Shown in pieces: positions 10,709 to 18,629 of a DNA stretch of 64,000 bases (position 1 is its first letter; the number at the start of each line of letters is the position of its first letter). The position numbers and the translations under genes are program-made. The notes under the pieces are model-generated. The model saw only the letters and a list, made by a program, of their open reading frames with translations, had not been told where the DNA came from and did not search any database. This DNA comes from Hyphomicrobiales bacterium (GTDB lineage Bacteria > Pseudomonadota > Alphaproteobacteria > Rhizobiales > Rhizobiaceae), in NCBI GenBank assembly GCA_900471815.1, contig UICE01000003.1, forward strand, positions 271,558-335,557, written 5' to 3'.

Positions 10709-11620
10709 ATGCGTTGGCAGGGGCGTAGACAGAGCGACAATGTTGAAGATCAACGCGGCGAAGGCGGCGGCGGTTTTCCAGGGGGCGGAAGATTTCGTAT
10801 TCCTGGCGGTTCCGGATTGCGGACGGCCGGCGGCGGTGGATTTTCCGGCATTCTCATCCTCGCTGCAATTTTTCTTTTTTTGAAATTCTGCACCAATATT
10901 GATCCGATGCAGATACTGGTTGATTCTGGTGGCGGGCAATTGGTGCCGGGCCAAACCCAGAGCGATACCTCGGTCAAAAACAACGACGAGACGACGCAAT
11001 TTGCCAAGACAGTTCTTGCAGAGACGGAAGATGTCTGGAGCGGTATCTTCAAAGCTGAGGGTCAAACCTATCCAGCGCCAACGATGGTGTTATTCAGTGA
11101 TCAAGTGCGTTCCGCATGTGGCTTTGCCAGCGCAGCGTCCGGTCCCTTCTACTGCCCGGGCGACCGGAAGCTTTATATCGATTTAAGCTTCTATGACGAG
11201 CTGGATAAGAAGTTCGGGGCATCGGGCGATTTCGCGCAAGCCTATGTGCTGGCGCATGAGGTTGGGCATCACGTACAGAATTTGATTGGCGTGTTGCCCA
11301 AGTTCAATCAAATGCGGCAGAACATGAGCGAAGCGGAAGCCAATGCCATGTCAGTGCGTGTTGAACTGCAGGCAGACTGTTTTGCCGGTATATGGGGACA
11401 CTTTACCGAGCAGAAAGGTATTCTTGACGTTGGCGATCTGGACGAGGCACTCAATGCTGCGCAACAGATCGGCGATGACACTATGCAACGCAAGACTCAA
11501 GGTTATGTCGTTCCAGAGAGCTTTAATCATGGAACGTCTGCCCAGCGCAGCAAATGGTTTAAGCGTGGATTTGACAGCGGCAAGCTGGATAATTGCGATA
11601 CGTTCAGCGGTAGTATTTAA
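10709..11620 (+). CDS. Neutral zinc metallopeptidase (YpfJ family)
   Basis: A 303-residue protein with a Gly/Arg-rich N-terminus, one membrane segment (GFSGILILAAIFLFLKF, about residues 45-65) and a peptidase-like domain carrying the zinc site HEVGHH at residues 183-188 (HExxH). The rest matches the predicted neutral zinc metallopeptidase family, whose substrates are not established. The topology suggests the catalytic domain lies on the outside of the inner membrane. ATG 10709 follows GGGAGACGGA; an upstream in-frame TTG at 10679 is less likely. Confidence 0.87.
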   Translation: MRWQGRRQSDNVEDQRGEGGGGFPGGGRFRIPGGSGLRTAGGGGFSGILILAAIFLFLKFCTNIDPMQILVDSGGGQLVPGQTQSDTSVKNNDETTQFAKTVLAETEDVWSGIFKAEGQTYPAPTMVLFSDQVRSACGFASAASGPFYCPGDRKLYIDLSFYDELDKKFGASGDFAQAYVLAHEVGHHVQNLIGVLPKFNQMRQNMSEAEANAMSVRVELQADCFAGIWGHFTEQKGILDVGDLDEALNAAQQIGDDTMQRKTQGYVVPESFNHGTSAQRSKWFKRGFDSGKLDNCDTFSGSI

Positions 11621-11636
11621 TTAGATAAGAACGCGA

Positions 11637-12359
11637 TTAGATCGCGTTCTTTCTGTTCTTGACGTTGTTGCCCAATGCATAAGCAACGGCTGCCTGCGAA
11701 TGTATGGTTGTAGAGTCGTAGACCGGTAACGCCAAATTATCTTCGGTCAGCGATAAGCAAATTTCGGTGCAACCGAGAATTACGCAATCAGCGCCAGCCT
11801 CTTTGCCACGGGCAACGATTTTCTCCAGTGCATGGCGAGACTCGTCTTTGACCAAGCCGCAGCAAAGTTCGTCAAAAATGACGGAGTGAATCTTGGCCCG
11901 GTCAATTTCATTGGGAACGGCGAGGTCGATCTGGAAATTATTGTGCAAATAATCCGCGTAAAAGCCGTGCTCCATCGTATAGCGTGTAGCCAATAGAAGC
12001 GGGCGCTTCTTGCCTGCGGCTGATAAAGTGCGGCCTGTTTCGTGCCTGATATCAATGAGCGGAATACTGACAGCAGCAGCAACGGCGTCGGCAACAAGAT
12101 GCATCGTGTTTGTGCAGATTAGGATGCAATCTGCTCCTGCCGCTTCAAGGCGGCTGGCTGCATCCGACAGAAGCGCAGCAGCATCATCCCAGCGGTCGCT
12201 CTTTTGCAAGGCGACAACTTCGGAAAAATCCAGCGATTGGAGGGCGATTTTTGCAGATGATAATCCGCCAAGATGTCCGCGGATTTCCTCATTGATCTGA
12301 CGATAATAAACCGCAGTGCTTTCCCAGCTCATCCCGCCGATCAGTCCAATAGTGCGCAT
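11637..12359 (-). CDS. Aspartate/glutamate racemase family protein
   Basis: A 240-residue member of the Asp/Glu racemase superfamily (YgeA-like). The two catalytic cysteines are present, the first in CILICTNTMH (about residue 85) and the second in CVILGCTEI (about residue 195), as expected for a PLP-independent two-base racemase. The N-terminus IGLIGGMSWEST is typical of YgeA-like proteins, which racemise homoserine and related amino acids more than aspartate. It is divergent from an Lrp-type regulator, a layout common for amino-acid enzymes. Confidence 0.87.
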   Translation of the reverse strand: MRTIGLIGGMSWESTAVYYRQINEEIRGHLGGLSSAKIALQSLDFSEVVALQKSDRWDDAAALLSDAASRLEAAGADCILICTNTMHLVADAVAAAVSIPLIDIRHETGRTLSAAGKKRPLLLATRYTMEHGFYADYLHNNFQIDLAVPNEIDRAKIHSVIFDELCCGLVKDESRHALEKIVARGKEAGADCVILGCTEICLSLTEDNLALPVYDSTTIHSQAAVAYALGNNVKNRKNAI

Positions 12360-12500
12360 GATGGATCCCTCATTTCCCTAGCCGGAGGATAGAGGTTGCA
12401 GCGCACAATGTGTTCGCATAGTTTTCAAAATTCAGATATGTCGGCGCAAATATTGCGCGTAATATCTAATACCACGCGATAAATTTGTTGGGATTTATAG

Positions 12501-12965
12501 ATGATCGACGATCGTGATCGCAAGATTCTGGATATTCTGCAAGAAAATGCCTCTGTGGGCGTATCCGATCTCGCTAACAGAGTGAGCCTTTCCATTTCCG
12601 CGTGTTCCCGTCGCATCCAGCGCCTGGAAGAGGAGGGGTATATCCAGCGCCGGGTTGCTCTGGTAGATCGGCCTCTGGCCGGATTACCAACGACCATGTT
12701 TGTTATCATTCGTACGGCGCGCCACTCGGCGGAATGGCTGGAACAGTTTCGCGCGGCAATTTCCGACATACCGGAAATTGTCGAGGTGCATCGCATGACC
12801 GGCACTATCGATTATATATTAAAGCTCGTTCTGCCACGTGTGGAAGCTTATGACGAAATATATAAGTCATTGGTCGAAAAAGTGGAATTTTTTGACATCT
12901 CAGCATCAGTTTCAATGGAAACGTTGAAATCCACTACAGCAGTTCCAACGCATTACATAAAGTGA
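12501..12965 (+). CDS. Lrp/AsnC-family transcriptional regulator
   Basis: A 154-residue regulator: an N-terminal helix-turn-helix (DRKILDILQENASVGVSDLA and following) and a C-terminal RAM ligand-binding domain ending before residue 145. It begins 141 bp from the racemase gene on the other strand, so it probably controls the racemase in response to an amino acid; this is inference from layout. No other target is visible. Confidence 0.9.
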   Translation: MIDDRDRKILDILQENASVGVSDLANRVSLSISACSRRIQRLEEEGYIQRRVALVDRPLAGLPTTMFVIIRTARHSAEWLEQFRAAISDIPEIVEVHRMTGTIDYILKLVLPRVEAYDEIYKSLVEKVEFFDISASVSMETLKSTTAVPTHYIK

Positions 12966-13012
12966 CTTCTGTCGCGGTATCAATTTGACCGATCTCTATA
13001 AGCAAACTTGCT

Positions 13013-13570
13013 TTAAGTGGTTAGCTGCTTTTCTATACGGATCATGGCCCGCTCAAATACGGACGGGTTGTTAAGCGCGCGAGCTATTACCAAGGCGCCC
13101 TGAATGTCTATTATAGCTTCTTCAGCGAGAGCTGCGGCCACTTCTGGATCGTGCCCAAGCTTCTGCAAAGCCTTATTGAGTGCAGCAATCCATGCCGCGA
13201 AGTAATTATTGATCTGTAACGCGAAGCGATCACGGACATTGTCGAGAGCAAGCGCACCAACGAGACAGATGCGGCGGCCGGACTTGAAGTATTCAATTAC
13301 CGCGGCGCACATCATCCGTATCGCAGTTTGAGAGTCGGCGGCTTCGCGCAATGGGCTGTAAATCTGCTTTTCAAACCAACCTTCTATCTCCGCGAGGACG
13401 GCCTGTGCCATTTCGGTTTTTCCGCCTGGAAAGAAGTAGTAAAGGCTACCTTTTCCAAGCCCGGTCTTTTCGGTGATGATTGAAAGACTTGCCCCTTCAA
13501 AGCCGTGTTCCCGAAAGATTTCGGCAAGCACCGGAACAACGTCAGAGCGTTCGGAGACAGTTTTGACCAT
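13013..13570 (-). CDS. TetR/AcrR-family regulator
   Basis: A 185-residue repressor-type protein. The N-terminal HTH (about residues 8-55) includes GFEGASLSIITEKTGLGKGS followed by LYYFFPGGKTEM, typical of the YxAF/LmrA-like TetR group; the C-terminal half is the helical ligand domain. The chosen start MVKTVSERSD lies one base after the stop codon of the DUF1348 gene, so both are one transcript. The frame stays open further upstream but that part overlaps the DUF1348 gene. The regulator probably represses its own operon through the paired palindromes at 14061-14094. Confidence 0.88.
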   Translation of the reverse strand: MVKTVSERSDVVPVLAEIFREHGFEGASLSIITEKTGLGKGSLYYFFPGGKTEMAQAVLAEIEGWFEKQIYSPLREAADSQTAIRMMCAAVIEYFKSGRRICLVGALALDNVRDRFALQINNYFAAWIAALNKALQKLGHDPEVAAALAEEAIIDIQGALVIARALNNPSVFERAMIRIEKQLTT

Positions 13571-13571
13571 A

Positions 13572-14045
13572 TTACAGCTCGAGTTCCGATAATCCCGGAT
13601 GTCCAATCGGACGTGGACCAGTTTGATCCCACAAGAACTTCCGATCTGCCTCTTTGATTGCAAGATCATTGATGGAAGCATAGCGTTTCTGCATCAGGCC
13701 ATTTTCGTCAAACTCCCAGTTTTCATTGCCATAGGCGCGAAACCAATTGCCAGAATCGTTGTGATACTCATATGCAAAACGCACTGCTATCCGGTTGCCC
13801 GAAAACGCCCAAAGTTCTTTGATCAGGCGGTATTCCAATTCTCGCTTCCACTTTTCTTGCAGGAAGGCGACGATTTCGGCGCGGCCACATAAGAATGTTG
13901 ATCTGTTCCGCCAATAGCTATCCTGTGTGTAAGCCAGCGCCACGCGCTCAGGATTGCGTCCGTTCCAACCGTCTTCCGCAGCCCGAACCTTTTGGATCGC
14001 AGTGTTGCGCGTAAAGGGTGGAAAAGGCGGACGTTGCTCTGACAT
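13572..14045 (-). CDS. DUF1348 family protein (NTF2-like fold)
   Basis: A 157-residue small soluble protein of the DUF1348 family, which adopts the SnoaL/NTF2-like alpha+beta barrel. Recognisable parts are [18 protein letters not shown] near the N-terminus, [14 protein letters not shown] and a C-terminal LWDQTGPRP. The biochemical role of the family is not known. It is the first gene of a two-gene unit with TetR, with one base between them, and the promoter region holds two operator-like palindromes. Confidence 0.85.
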   Translation of the reverse strand: MSEQRPPFPPFTRNTAIQKVRAAEDGWNGRNPERVALAYTQDSYWRNRSTFLCGRAEIVAFLQEKWKRELEYRLIKELWAFSGNRIAVRFAYEYHNDSGNWFRAYGNENWEFDENGLMQKRYASINDLAIKEADRKFLWDQTGPRPIGHPGLSELEL

Positions 14046-14060
14046 TTGATTTTTCCTTTT

Positions 14061-14094
14061 GTACCAAATGGTAATGTGTGTACCTATTGGTACA
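14061..14094 (-). promoter_or_regulatory. Tandem TetR-type operator palindromes
   Basis: Two related palindromes lie 16-49 bp before the DUF1348 start: GTACC-AAAT-GGTA (14061-14073) and TGTACC-TATT-GGTACA (14079-14094, arms six bases, perfect). Both have the core TACC-N4-GGTA. They sit in the promoter region of the DUF1348-TetR unit and are the natural candidates for autorepression. Confidence 0.7.
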
Positions 14095-14186
14095 TTATCA
14101 GTTCTTTGTCAAGGGACGGTGTACCCTTGTCCTCCCGTGGTGAGGCTTTAAACTAGACGAGCCATAATCATTTGCAGGAAATCAGC

Positions 14187-15101
14187 ATGTCCTATGAAAC
14201 ACGTATCTCGTTGGGTAGTTTGAGCCTATCCCGATTGGTCCTTGGCGCATGGAGGTTGCTCAGCGACTTTGAACGATCTGATGCTGATAGTGTCGCCAGG
14301 CTGGTTCATGGTGCAATTGACATCGGTATTACGAGTTTCGACCACGCTGATATTTATGGGAATTATGGTGTGGAAGAGGCTTTTGGTGCCGGATTACAAA
14401 GGTGGGGCGGCAGTCGTGATACCATTGAGCTGATTACCAAATGCGACATTATGCTGATATCGGGCGCCCGCCCTGAAAATCGCATTAAGCACTATGATAC
14501 GAGCTCGGCGCACATTCGGGCTTCCGTGGAGCGGTCGCTGAAAAACTTACATACGGATTATATTGACGTGCTGTTACTGCATCGGCCCGATCCCTTGATG
14601 GATGCCGATGATACAGCCCGGGGTCTGGAAGATGTAGTCAAGGCTGGCAAAGTCCGTGCGGTCGGCGTATCAAACTTTCTGCCGCATCAGTTTGATTTTC
14701 TGGCATCAAGATTGCCATTCCCGCTGGTCACCAACCAAATCGAATTTTCTGTCAAATATGTTTCGCCTTTGACGGATGGAAGCCTCGACCACGCCCAAAG
14801 ATTGAGATATGCGCCGATGATCTGGTCACCGCTTGGCGGCGGCAGTCTTTTCACAGGCGAGGGCGTGCAAGAGGTACGGCTCCGCGCTGCTCTGAGAGAT
14901 ATTGCTTCGCAATTGGATAATACAGATATTTCGGCAATTGCCATTGCTTGGCTGCTGCGTCACCCCGCCAGCTTAATCCCCGTTCTTGGAAGCCTGAAGA
15001 TTGATAGACTAAAAACAATGGCGACTGCGCTGGATATCGAGCTCAGTCGCCAACAATGGTTTGCAATTCTAAAGGCGAGTACCGGAGAGGACGTTGACTA
15101 A
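14187..15101 (+). CDS. Aldo/keto reductase (YdhF-like)
   Basis: A 304-residue NADPH-dependent TIM-barrel oxidoreductase. The catalytic tetrad is visible: Asp and Tyr in HADIYGNYG (about residues 50-58), Lys in ELITKCDI, and His in LLHRPDPL. The NADP-binding end VLGSLKIDRL fits the YdhF-type group. The start ATG 14187 follows GCAGGAAAT. It may respond to the TetR repressor upstream because the promoter must lie in the 140 bp between the divergent genes. Its stop overlaps the carA stop by four bases in convergent orientation. Substrate unknown. Confidence 0.88.
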   Translation: MSYETRISLGSLSLSRLVLGAWRLLSDFERSDADSVARLVHGAIDIGITSFDHADIYGNYGVEEAFGAGLQRWGGSRDTIELITKCDIMLISGARPENRIKHYDTSSAHIRASVERSLKNLHTDYIDVLLLHRPDPLMDADDTARGLEDVVKAGKVRAVGVSNFLPHQFDFLASRLPFPLVTNQIEFSVKYVSPLTDGSLDHAQRLRYAPMIWSPLGGGSLFTGEGVQEVRLRAALRDIASQLDNTDISAIAIAWLLRHPASLIPVLGSLKIDRLKTMATALDIELSRQQWFAILKASTGEDVD

Positions 15102-16339
15102 GCGGCGTGATCACGCTCCGATAGTAACTCCATGCCCTTCTTCTGCCGGATCAGATTGAAAAACCGGCGGAAAAGATAGTGTGAGTCCTGGGGACCGGGA
15201 GATGCTTCGGGATGGTGCTGAACCGAAAATACAGGACGTCCAGTTAGCCGCAGACCGCAATTGCTGCCATCAAAGAGCGAGACATGGGTTTCTTCGACAT
15301 TGTCGGGGAAGGAGGCTGCATCAACAGCAAAACCATGATTCATGGATACAATCTCAACCTTGCCGGTTGTGTCATCGCGAACTGGATGATTCGCCCCGTG
15401 ATGGCCTTGATGCATTTTCTTGGTGTCGCCACCAAGCGCCAATGCCAGCATCTGATGTCCAAGACATATACCAAAAACCGGGATGTCAGTTTTAATCAGC
15501 TCTTTGATTGTTGGGACAGCGTATTTTCCGGTTGCCGCAGGATCGCCGGGACCATTGGAGAGAAAAATTCCATCTGGATTATAGGCAAGGACATCTTCGG
15601 AGGTCGCTGTCGCGGGGAGAATTGTTATCTTTGCACCAAGTCCTGCGATTAGGCGCAGAATATTCCGCTTGATACCGTAATCAATGGCAACGACGTGAAA
15701 CTCTGGTGCGGACTGTTCAGCAAAGCCCTGATCCCAAACCCATGGCTTTTCGGTCCAAACCGAGCTTTGTCCGGATGTAACATCCTTGGCGAGATCGAGA
15801 TCCAACAATCCATGCCACGAAGCAGCGCGCGCTTTGAGCGCCGGAATATCGAATTTGCCGTCAGGATCATGTGCAATTACGGCGTTGGGCATGCCCTTTT
15901 CGCGGATGAGCGCCGTCAAGGCCCTCGTATCGACACCGGCAAGGGCGATAACACCCCGTGCTTTCAACCAAGCATCCAGATGATCGACCGATCGATAGCT
16001 TGATGGCGAAGTGATATCGGCTTTGAATACTGCTCCAACAGCACCGGCGCGCTTTGCCGGCGTAAGGTCTTCAATGTCTTCATTGTTTGCGCCGACATTG
16101 CCAATATGCGGAAACGTAAACGTGACAATCTGACCGGCATAGGAGGGGTCCGTGAGGATTTCTTCGTAGCCTGTCAAAGCAGTGTTGAAGCAGACTTCAG
16201 CTTCGCAAATGCCCGTAGCGCCGAGACCTTTGCCTTCAATAACCGTGCCGTCAGCCAGCACGAGCAAGGCTGTGGGCTTTACTTCGGACCAAGCCGCAGT
16301 TTTTGCTTGCGTACCTGCTTCTATTGATGTGGCTGTCAT
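15098..16339 (-). CDS. carA: Carbamoyl-phosphate synthase small subunit
   Basis: A 413-residue glutamine amidotransferase subunit that hydrolyses glutamine and passes ammonia to CarB. The N-terminal CPSase domain begins at about residue 25 (ALLVLADGTVIEGKG). The class I amidotransferase domain has the nucleophile elbow FGICLGHQMLAL (Cys near residue 297) and the catalytic HPEASPGP near the C-terminus. It lies on the same strand as carB but is separated from it by six genes. The upstream region has a GGAGTACC ribosome site. Confidence 0.96.
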   Translation of the reverse strand: MTATSIEAGTQAKTAAWSEVKPTALLVLADGTVIEGKGLGATGICEAEVCFNTALTGYEEILTDPSYAGQIVTFTFPHIGNVGANNEDIEDLTPAKRAGAVGAVFKADITSPSSYRSVDHLDAWLKARGVIALAGVDTRALTALIREKGMPNAVIAHDPDGKFDIPALKARAASWHGLLDLDLAKDVTSGQSSVWTEKPWVWDQGFAEQSAPEFHVVAIDYGIKRNILRLIAGLGAKITILPATATSEDVLAYNPDGIFLSNGPGDPAATGKYAVPTIKELIKTDIPVFGICLGHQMLALALGGDTKKMHQGHHGANHPVRDDTTGKVEIVSMNHGFAVDAASFPDNVEETHVSLFDGSNCGLRLTGRPVFSVQHHPEASPGPQDSHYLFRRFFNLIRQKKGMELLSERDHAA

Positions 16340-16621
16340 GCGGTACTCCTGAATGAGCTAGCGTCGCACTGGATAAAGGGGGCCATTGAAAAATGTCCTC
16401 GAATATCCCATATGACGTGGCTGAGCGCGATGGTTGGGTAATCATCCACCGCAGCAACAATAAAAATGTCTGGCTAAGTCCCAGTCCATAAACAAAGCAA
16501 CGCCTTCGGTCAATTGCAAGACGAGCACTTGGTGGTAATTCATGTCGTGGATGACGTGGCGCCATTGTTGATTTCGCTCGAAGCGACGACTAGGGTGGGC
16601 GCATAACAGGAGAATACGGCC

Positions 16622-17071
16622 ATGCGCGATATAATCGCCGGGGCACTGAATACAGCCATCAAATCTCAGGACAAACGCCGCGTCTCGACGCTACGCCTGA
16701 TCATGGCAGCCATCAAAGATCGTGACATTGTAAATCGCGGAATCGGGAAAGATCCGGTTAGCGGTGATGAAATCAGCGTAATTCTGGCGAAGATGATCAA
16801 GCAGCGCGAAGAATCTGCGAAGATGTACGAAGAAGGTAACAGGCTTGAGCTGGCTGAACAGGAGCGTGAAGAAATCGAGATCATTCGTGATTTCATGCCC
16901 AAGCAGTTTTGTGAGTCTGACATACGCAATGCCTGTACGCAGGTAATCGGCGAAATTGGCGCTGGTGGGCTGCGCGATATGGGTAAGTGCATGAACGCTC
17001 TTAAAGAGAAATATGCTGGGCAAATGGATTTCAGCAAAGCCAGTGGCATCGTGAAGGAAATATTGCAGTAG
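16622..17071 (+). CDS. GatB/YqeY domain-containing protein
   Basis: A 149-residue YqeY-type protein, helical throughout, homologous to the C-terminal tRNA-binding tail of GatB. Typical features are RVSTLRLIMAAIKDRDI near the N-terminus, AKMIKQREESAKMYEEG in the middle and the C-terminal GQMDFSKASGIVKE. Function is not established. It commonly lies beside carA/dnaG in alphaproteobacteria. The start follows ACAGGAGAATACGGCC. The 280 bp between it and carA (divergent) hold no other gene I can support. Confidence 0.88.
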   Translation: MRDIIAGALNTAIKSQDKRRVSTLRLIMAAIKDRDIVNRGIGKDPVSGDEISVILAKMIKQREESAKMYEEGNRLELAEQEREEIEIIRDFMPKQFCESDIRNACTQVIGEIGAGGLRDMGKCMNALKEKYAGQMDFSKASGIVKEILQ

Positions 17072-17103
17072 CAATTGAGTTACCGCTTGGGTTTGACCCA
17101 ATG

Positions 17104-17137
17104 AAGGGCGAAAGACTTCGGTCTTTCGCCCTTTTTA
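17104..17137 (+). terminator. Strong intrinsic terminator with UUCG tetraloop
   Basis: AAGGGCGAAAGAC-TTCG-GTCTTTCGCCCTT forms a 13-bp stem closed by a C(UUCG)G loop and followed by TTTATTTT. It ends the YqeY transcript and, being flanked by A-rich sequence, may also act on the convergent efflux gene. Confidence 0.92.
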
Positions 17138-17144
17138 TTTTCGG

Positions 17145-18347
17145 TCACATGGTGTTTTTTAGAAATGCACGGCGCTGTAAGACGAGTGCTGACAGCACGA
17201 TTATGGGAAGCAGCAGGCAGTAGACCACCAATGGCAGGGGGGTGCCCCCGTCAAACAAAACTACCACGCTGGTTCCTACAAGCCCCGTGATCAGACTTTG
17301 AATGCAGAAGTAGTAGGCTACAGCGGAGCCAGCCCTATCAGCAAAATCGGCGAGGGCGCCATTCGCTGTAACCGATCCCGTCAGCACGATGCCAGCAGCG
17401 ATAATCCACATCGGCAAAACAAAGCTCGCAAATGATAGGGCGAAAAACAGCTGGCTGATAAAAAGCACAATCGCTCCGGTAATAATTGTCAGCATTCCTC
17501 GTATTAAACAGCCCGCAATGCCCCATCTGGCGACGACGTGTTTAACGAAATAGCCGGTAATGATCATCACGACTGCAACAGTTGCGAAGATAAGGCTGAA
17601 ATGAATTTCGCTATACTTCGCATTGTTGATCAGAACTCTCGGCGCTGTTGAGAAGAATACAAAGAATGCTCCCATTGCTGCACTGAATCCCAGTGTATAG
17701 GTCCAGAATGTCAAACTGCCCAAGATGGGTAAGATCGACCTGTCCTTTGAGGATCGTTGAGGCGAGCTGGTTTCGTGCCACATGAAAACAGCCCTCAAGC
17801 CCGCAAATATTCCGATACAACCCAGTGCCAAGAATATAGCCCTCCAGCCGAGCATGTTCGCAATGAGGGCGCCTGCGATGGGACCAAGTGCCGGCACGAA
17901 TGCGAGCATTGACGTAAACATCCCATAGATGATCGTGCTTTCCGGTCGTTCACCATAGACATCTCGAACCGTGGCAAATGTGGCGACCAATACCGCCGAT
18001 GCGCCGATTGCCTGTAGAGTTCGAAACAGCAGGAAGGGCAGTGGCGTGGACGAGAGGGCGAGGCAAAATGATGCTCCGGTAAAAAGCAGGGCGCCTGTAA
18101 GCAGGATCGGCCGCCTGCCGATCCTGTCGGATAAAGGTCCGAACACGATTTGTCCAAGTCCTAAAAGAACCATGTAAAGACTAAGGGAGAGCTGGATGAC
18201 GTTTGAAGTCGTTCCCAAATTTCTTGGCATTGCAGGAACGACGGGAAGGTAAATGTCCATTCCAAGTGAAGCCAGAATGTCAAATGGCACCATCAGCAGG
18301 AGGGTAGCCGGGAGCGAGTAAGCCCAAATTTGTCGTTTGATAGGCAT
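17145..18347 (-). CDS. cml: MFS efflux pump, CmlA/FloR chloramphenicol-exporter type
   Basis: A 400-residue, 12-helix major facilitator of the Bcr/CmlA drug-proton antiporters. From the first helix it follows the CmlA/FloR pattern closely as I recall it: PFDILASLGMDIYLPVVPAM, FGPLSDRIGRRPILL (motif A), ATFATVRDVYGERPES, and motif C VPALGPIAGALIA in helix 5. Export of phenicol drugs is therefore the best guess, though the natural role may differ. I place the start at MPIKRQIWAYS, which aligns with CmlA; in-frame codons at 18374 and 18398 exist. Only a weak AGCGGA ribosome site precedes it, buried in a hairpin, and a leader peptide lies upstream, so the gene is probably controlled by translational attenuation. 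Confidence 0.88.
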   Translation of the reverse strand: MPIKRQIWAYSLPATLLLMVPFDILASLGMDIYLPVVPAMPRNLGTTSNVIQLSLSLYMVLLGLGQIVFGPLSDRIGRRPILLTGALLFTGASFCLALSSTPLPFLLFRTLQAIGASAVLVATFATVRDVYGERPESTIIYGMFTSMLAFVPALGPIAGALIANMLGWRAIFLALGCIGIFAGLRAVFMWHETSSPQRSSKDRSILPILGSLTFWTYTLGFSAAMGAFFVFFSTAPRVLINNAKYSEIHFSLIFATVAVVMIITGYFVKHVVARWGIAGCLIRGMLTIITGAIVLFISQLFFALSFASFVLPMWIIAAGIVLTGSVTANGALADFADRAGSAVAYYFCIQSLITGLVGTSVVVLFDGGTPLPLVVYCLLLPIIVLSALVLQRRAFLKNTM

Positions 18348-18357
18348 GATTATATGT

Positions 18358-18381
18358 CCGCTAAATGAATTCATTTGGCGG
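18358..18381 (-). promoter_or_regulatory. Hairpin that can sequester the efflux gene's ribosome site
   Basis: On the minus strand CCGC-C-AAATGAATTCATTT-A-GCGG can fold with CCGC/GCGG and AAATG/CATTT pairs. The 3' arm GCGG is part of AGCGGA, the only ribosome-site candidate for the start codon at 18347, which begins 9 bases after it. Confidence 0.6.
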
Positions 18382-18422
18382 CGTCTGCCTGCGATCAAAA
18401 TGATGGATGGTCTGACAGATGC

Positions 18423-18449
18423 GCCGCAACAACGAAAGGTTGCTGCGGC
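18423..18449 (-). promoter_or_regulatory. First leader hairpin, directly after the leader stop codon
   Basis: On the minus strand GCCGCAGCAAC-CTTTC-GTTGTTGCGGC makes an 11-bp stem with one G-U pair. Its 5' arm begins at the base after the TAA of the leader peptide. Part of the 3' arm (GCGGCG, 18422-18427) is also complementary to CGCCGC (18378-18383), the 5' side of the ribosome-site hairpin, so opening the first hairpin could free the ribosome site. Confidence 0.65.
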
Positions 18450-18479
18450 TTACTTGTCCGAGGTTTTCTGTGCACCCAT
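18450..18479 (-). CDS. Nine-residue leader peptide of the efflux gene
   Basis: ATG GGT GCA CAG AAA ACC TCG GAC AAG TAA encodes MGAQKTSDK, with a GGAG ribosome site eight bases before the ATG. From memory the leader of plasmid cmlA is MSTSKNADK: the same length, with K5, D8 and K9 in common, and stalling with eight codons translated. The cat-86 leader begins MVKTD, and the KTSD here is similar. A ribosome held on codon 8 or 9 would cover the first arm of the hairpin that starts right after the stop codon. It is far too short for normal gene finding. Function inferred. Confidence 0.75.
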   Translation of the reverse strand: MGAQKTSDK

Positions 18480-18570
18480 TTGTGCTGCTCCAAAAGAGAC
18501 GTGGTCGTCGCTATTTGACTAGCAGTCAGCGGTGTGAAGCGCAACCGGTGCGATATGGTATGCAACTATT

Positions 18571-18587
18571 TGCATAGCTATTATGCA
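18571..18587. promoter_or_regulatory. Inverted repeat between the efflux leader and the small RNA
   Basis: TGCATA-GCTAT-TATGCA is a perfect six-base inverted repeat lying about 45-60 bp before the inferred small RNA start and upstream of the divergent efflux leader. It could be an operator for either transcript. No matching regulator gene is adjacent. Confidence 0.35.
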
Positions 18588-18629
18588 TATTTGAAGGTAG
18601 CAAAAATTTTAGGCTTTGCTATCTTGAAC

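Noticed and set aside
16394-16492. A 32-codon frame starting ATG TCC TCG in the carA-yqeY gap
   Set aside because: No ribosome site, no family resemblance, and the frame is in a region that should carry both promoters; more likely chance.
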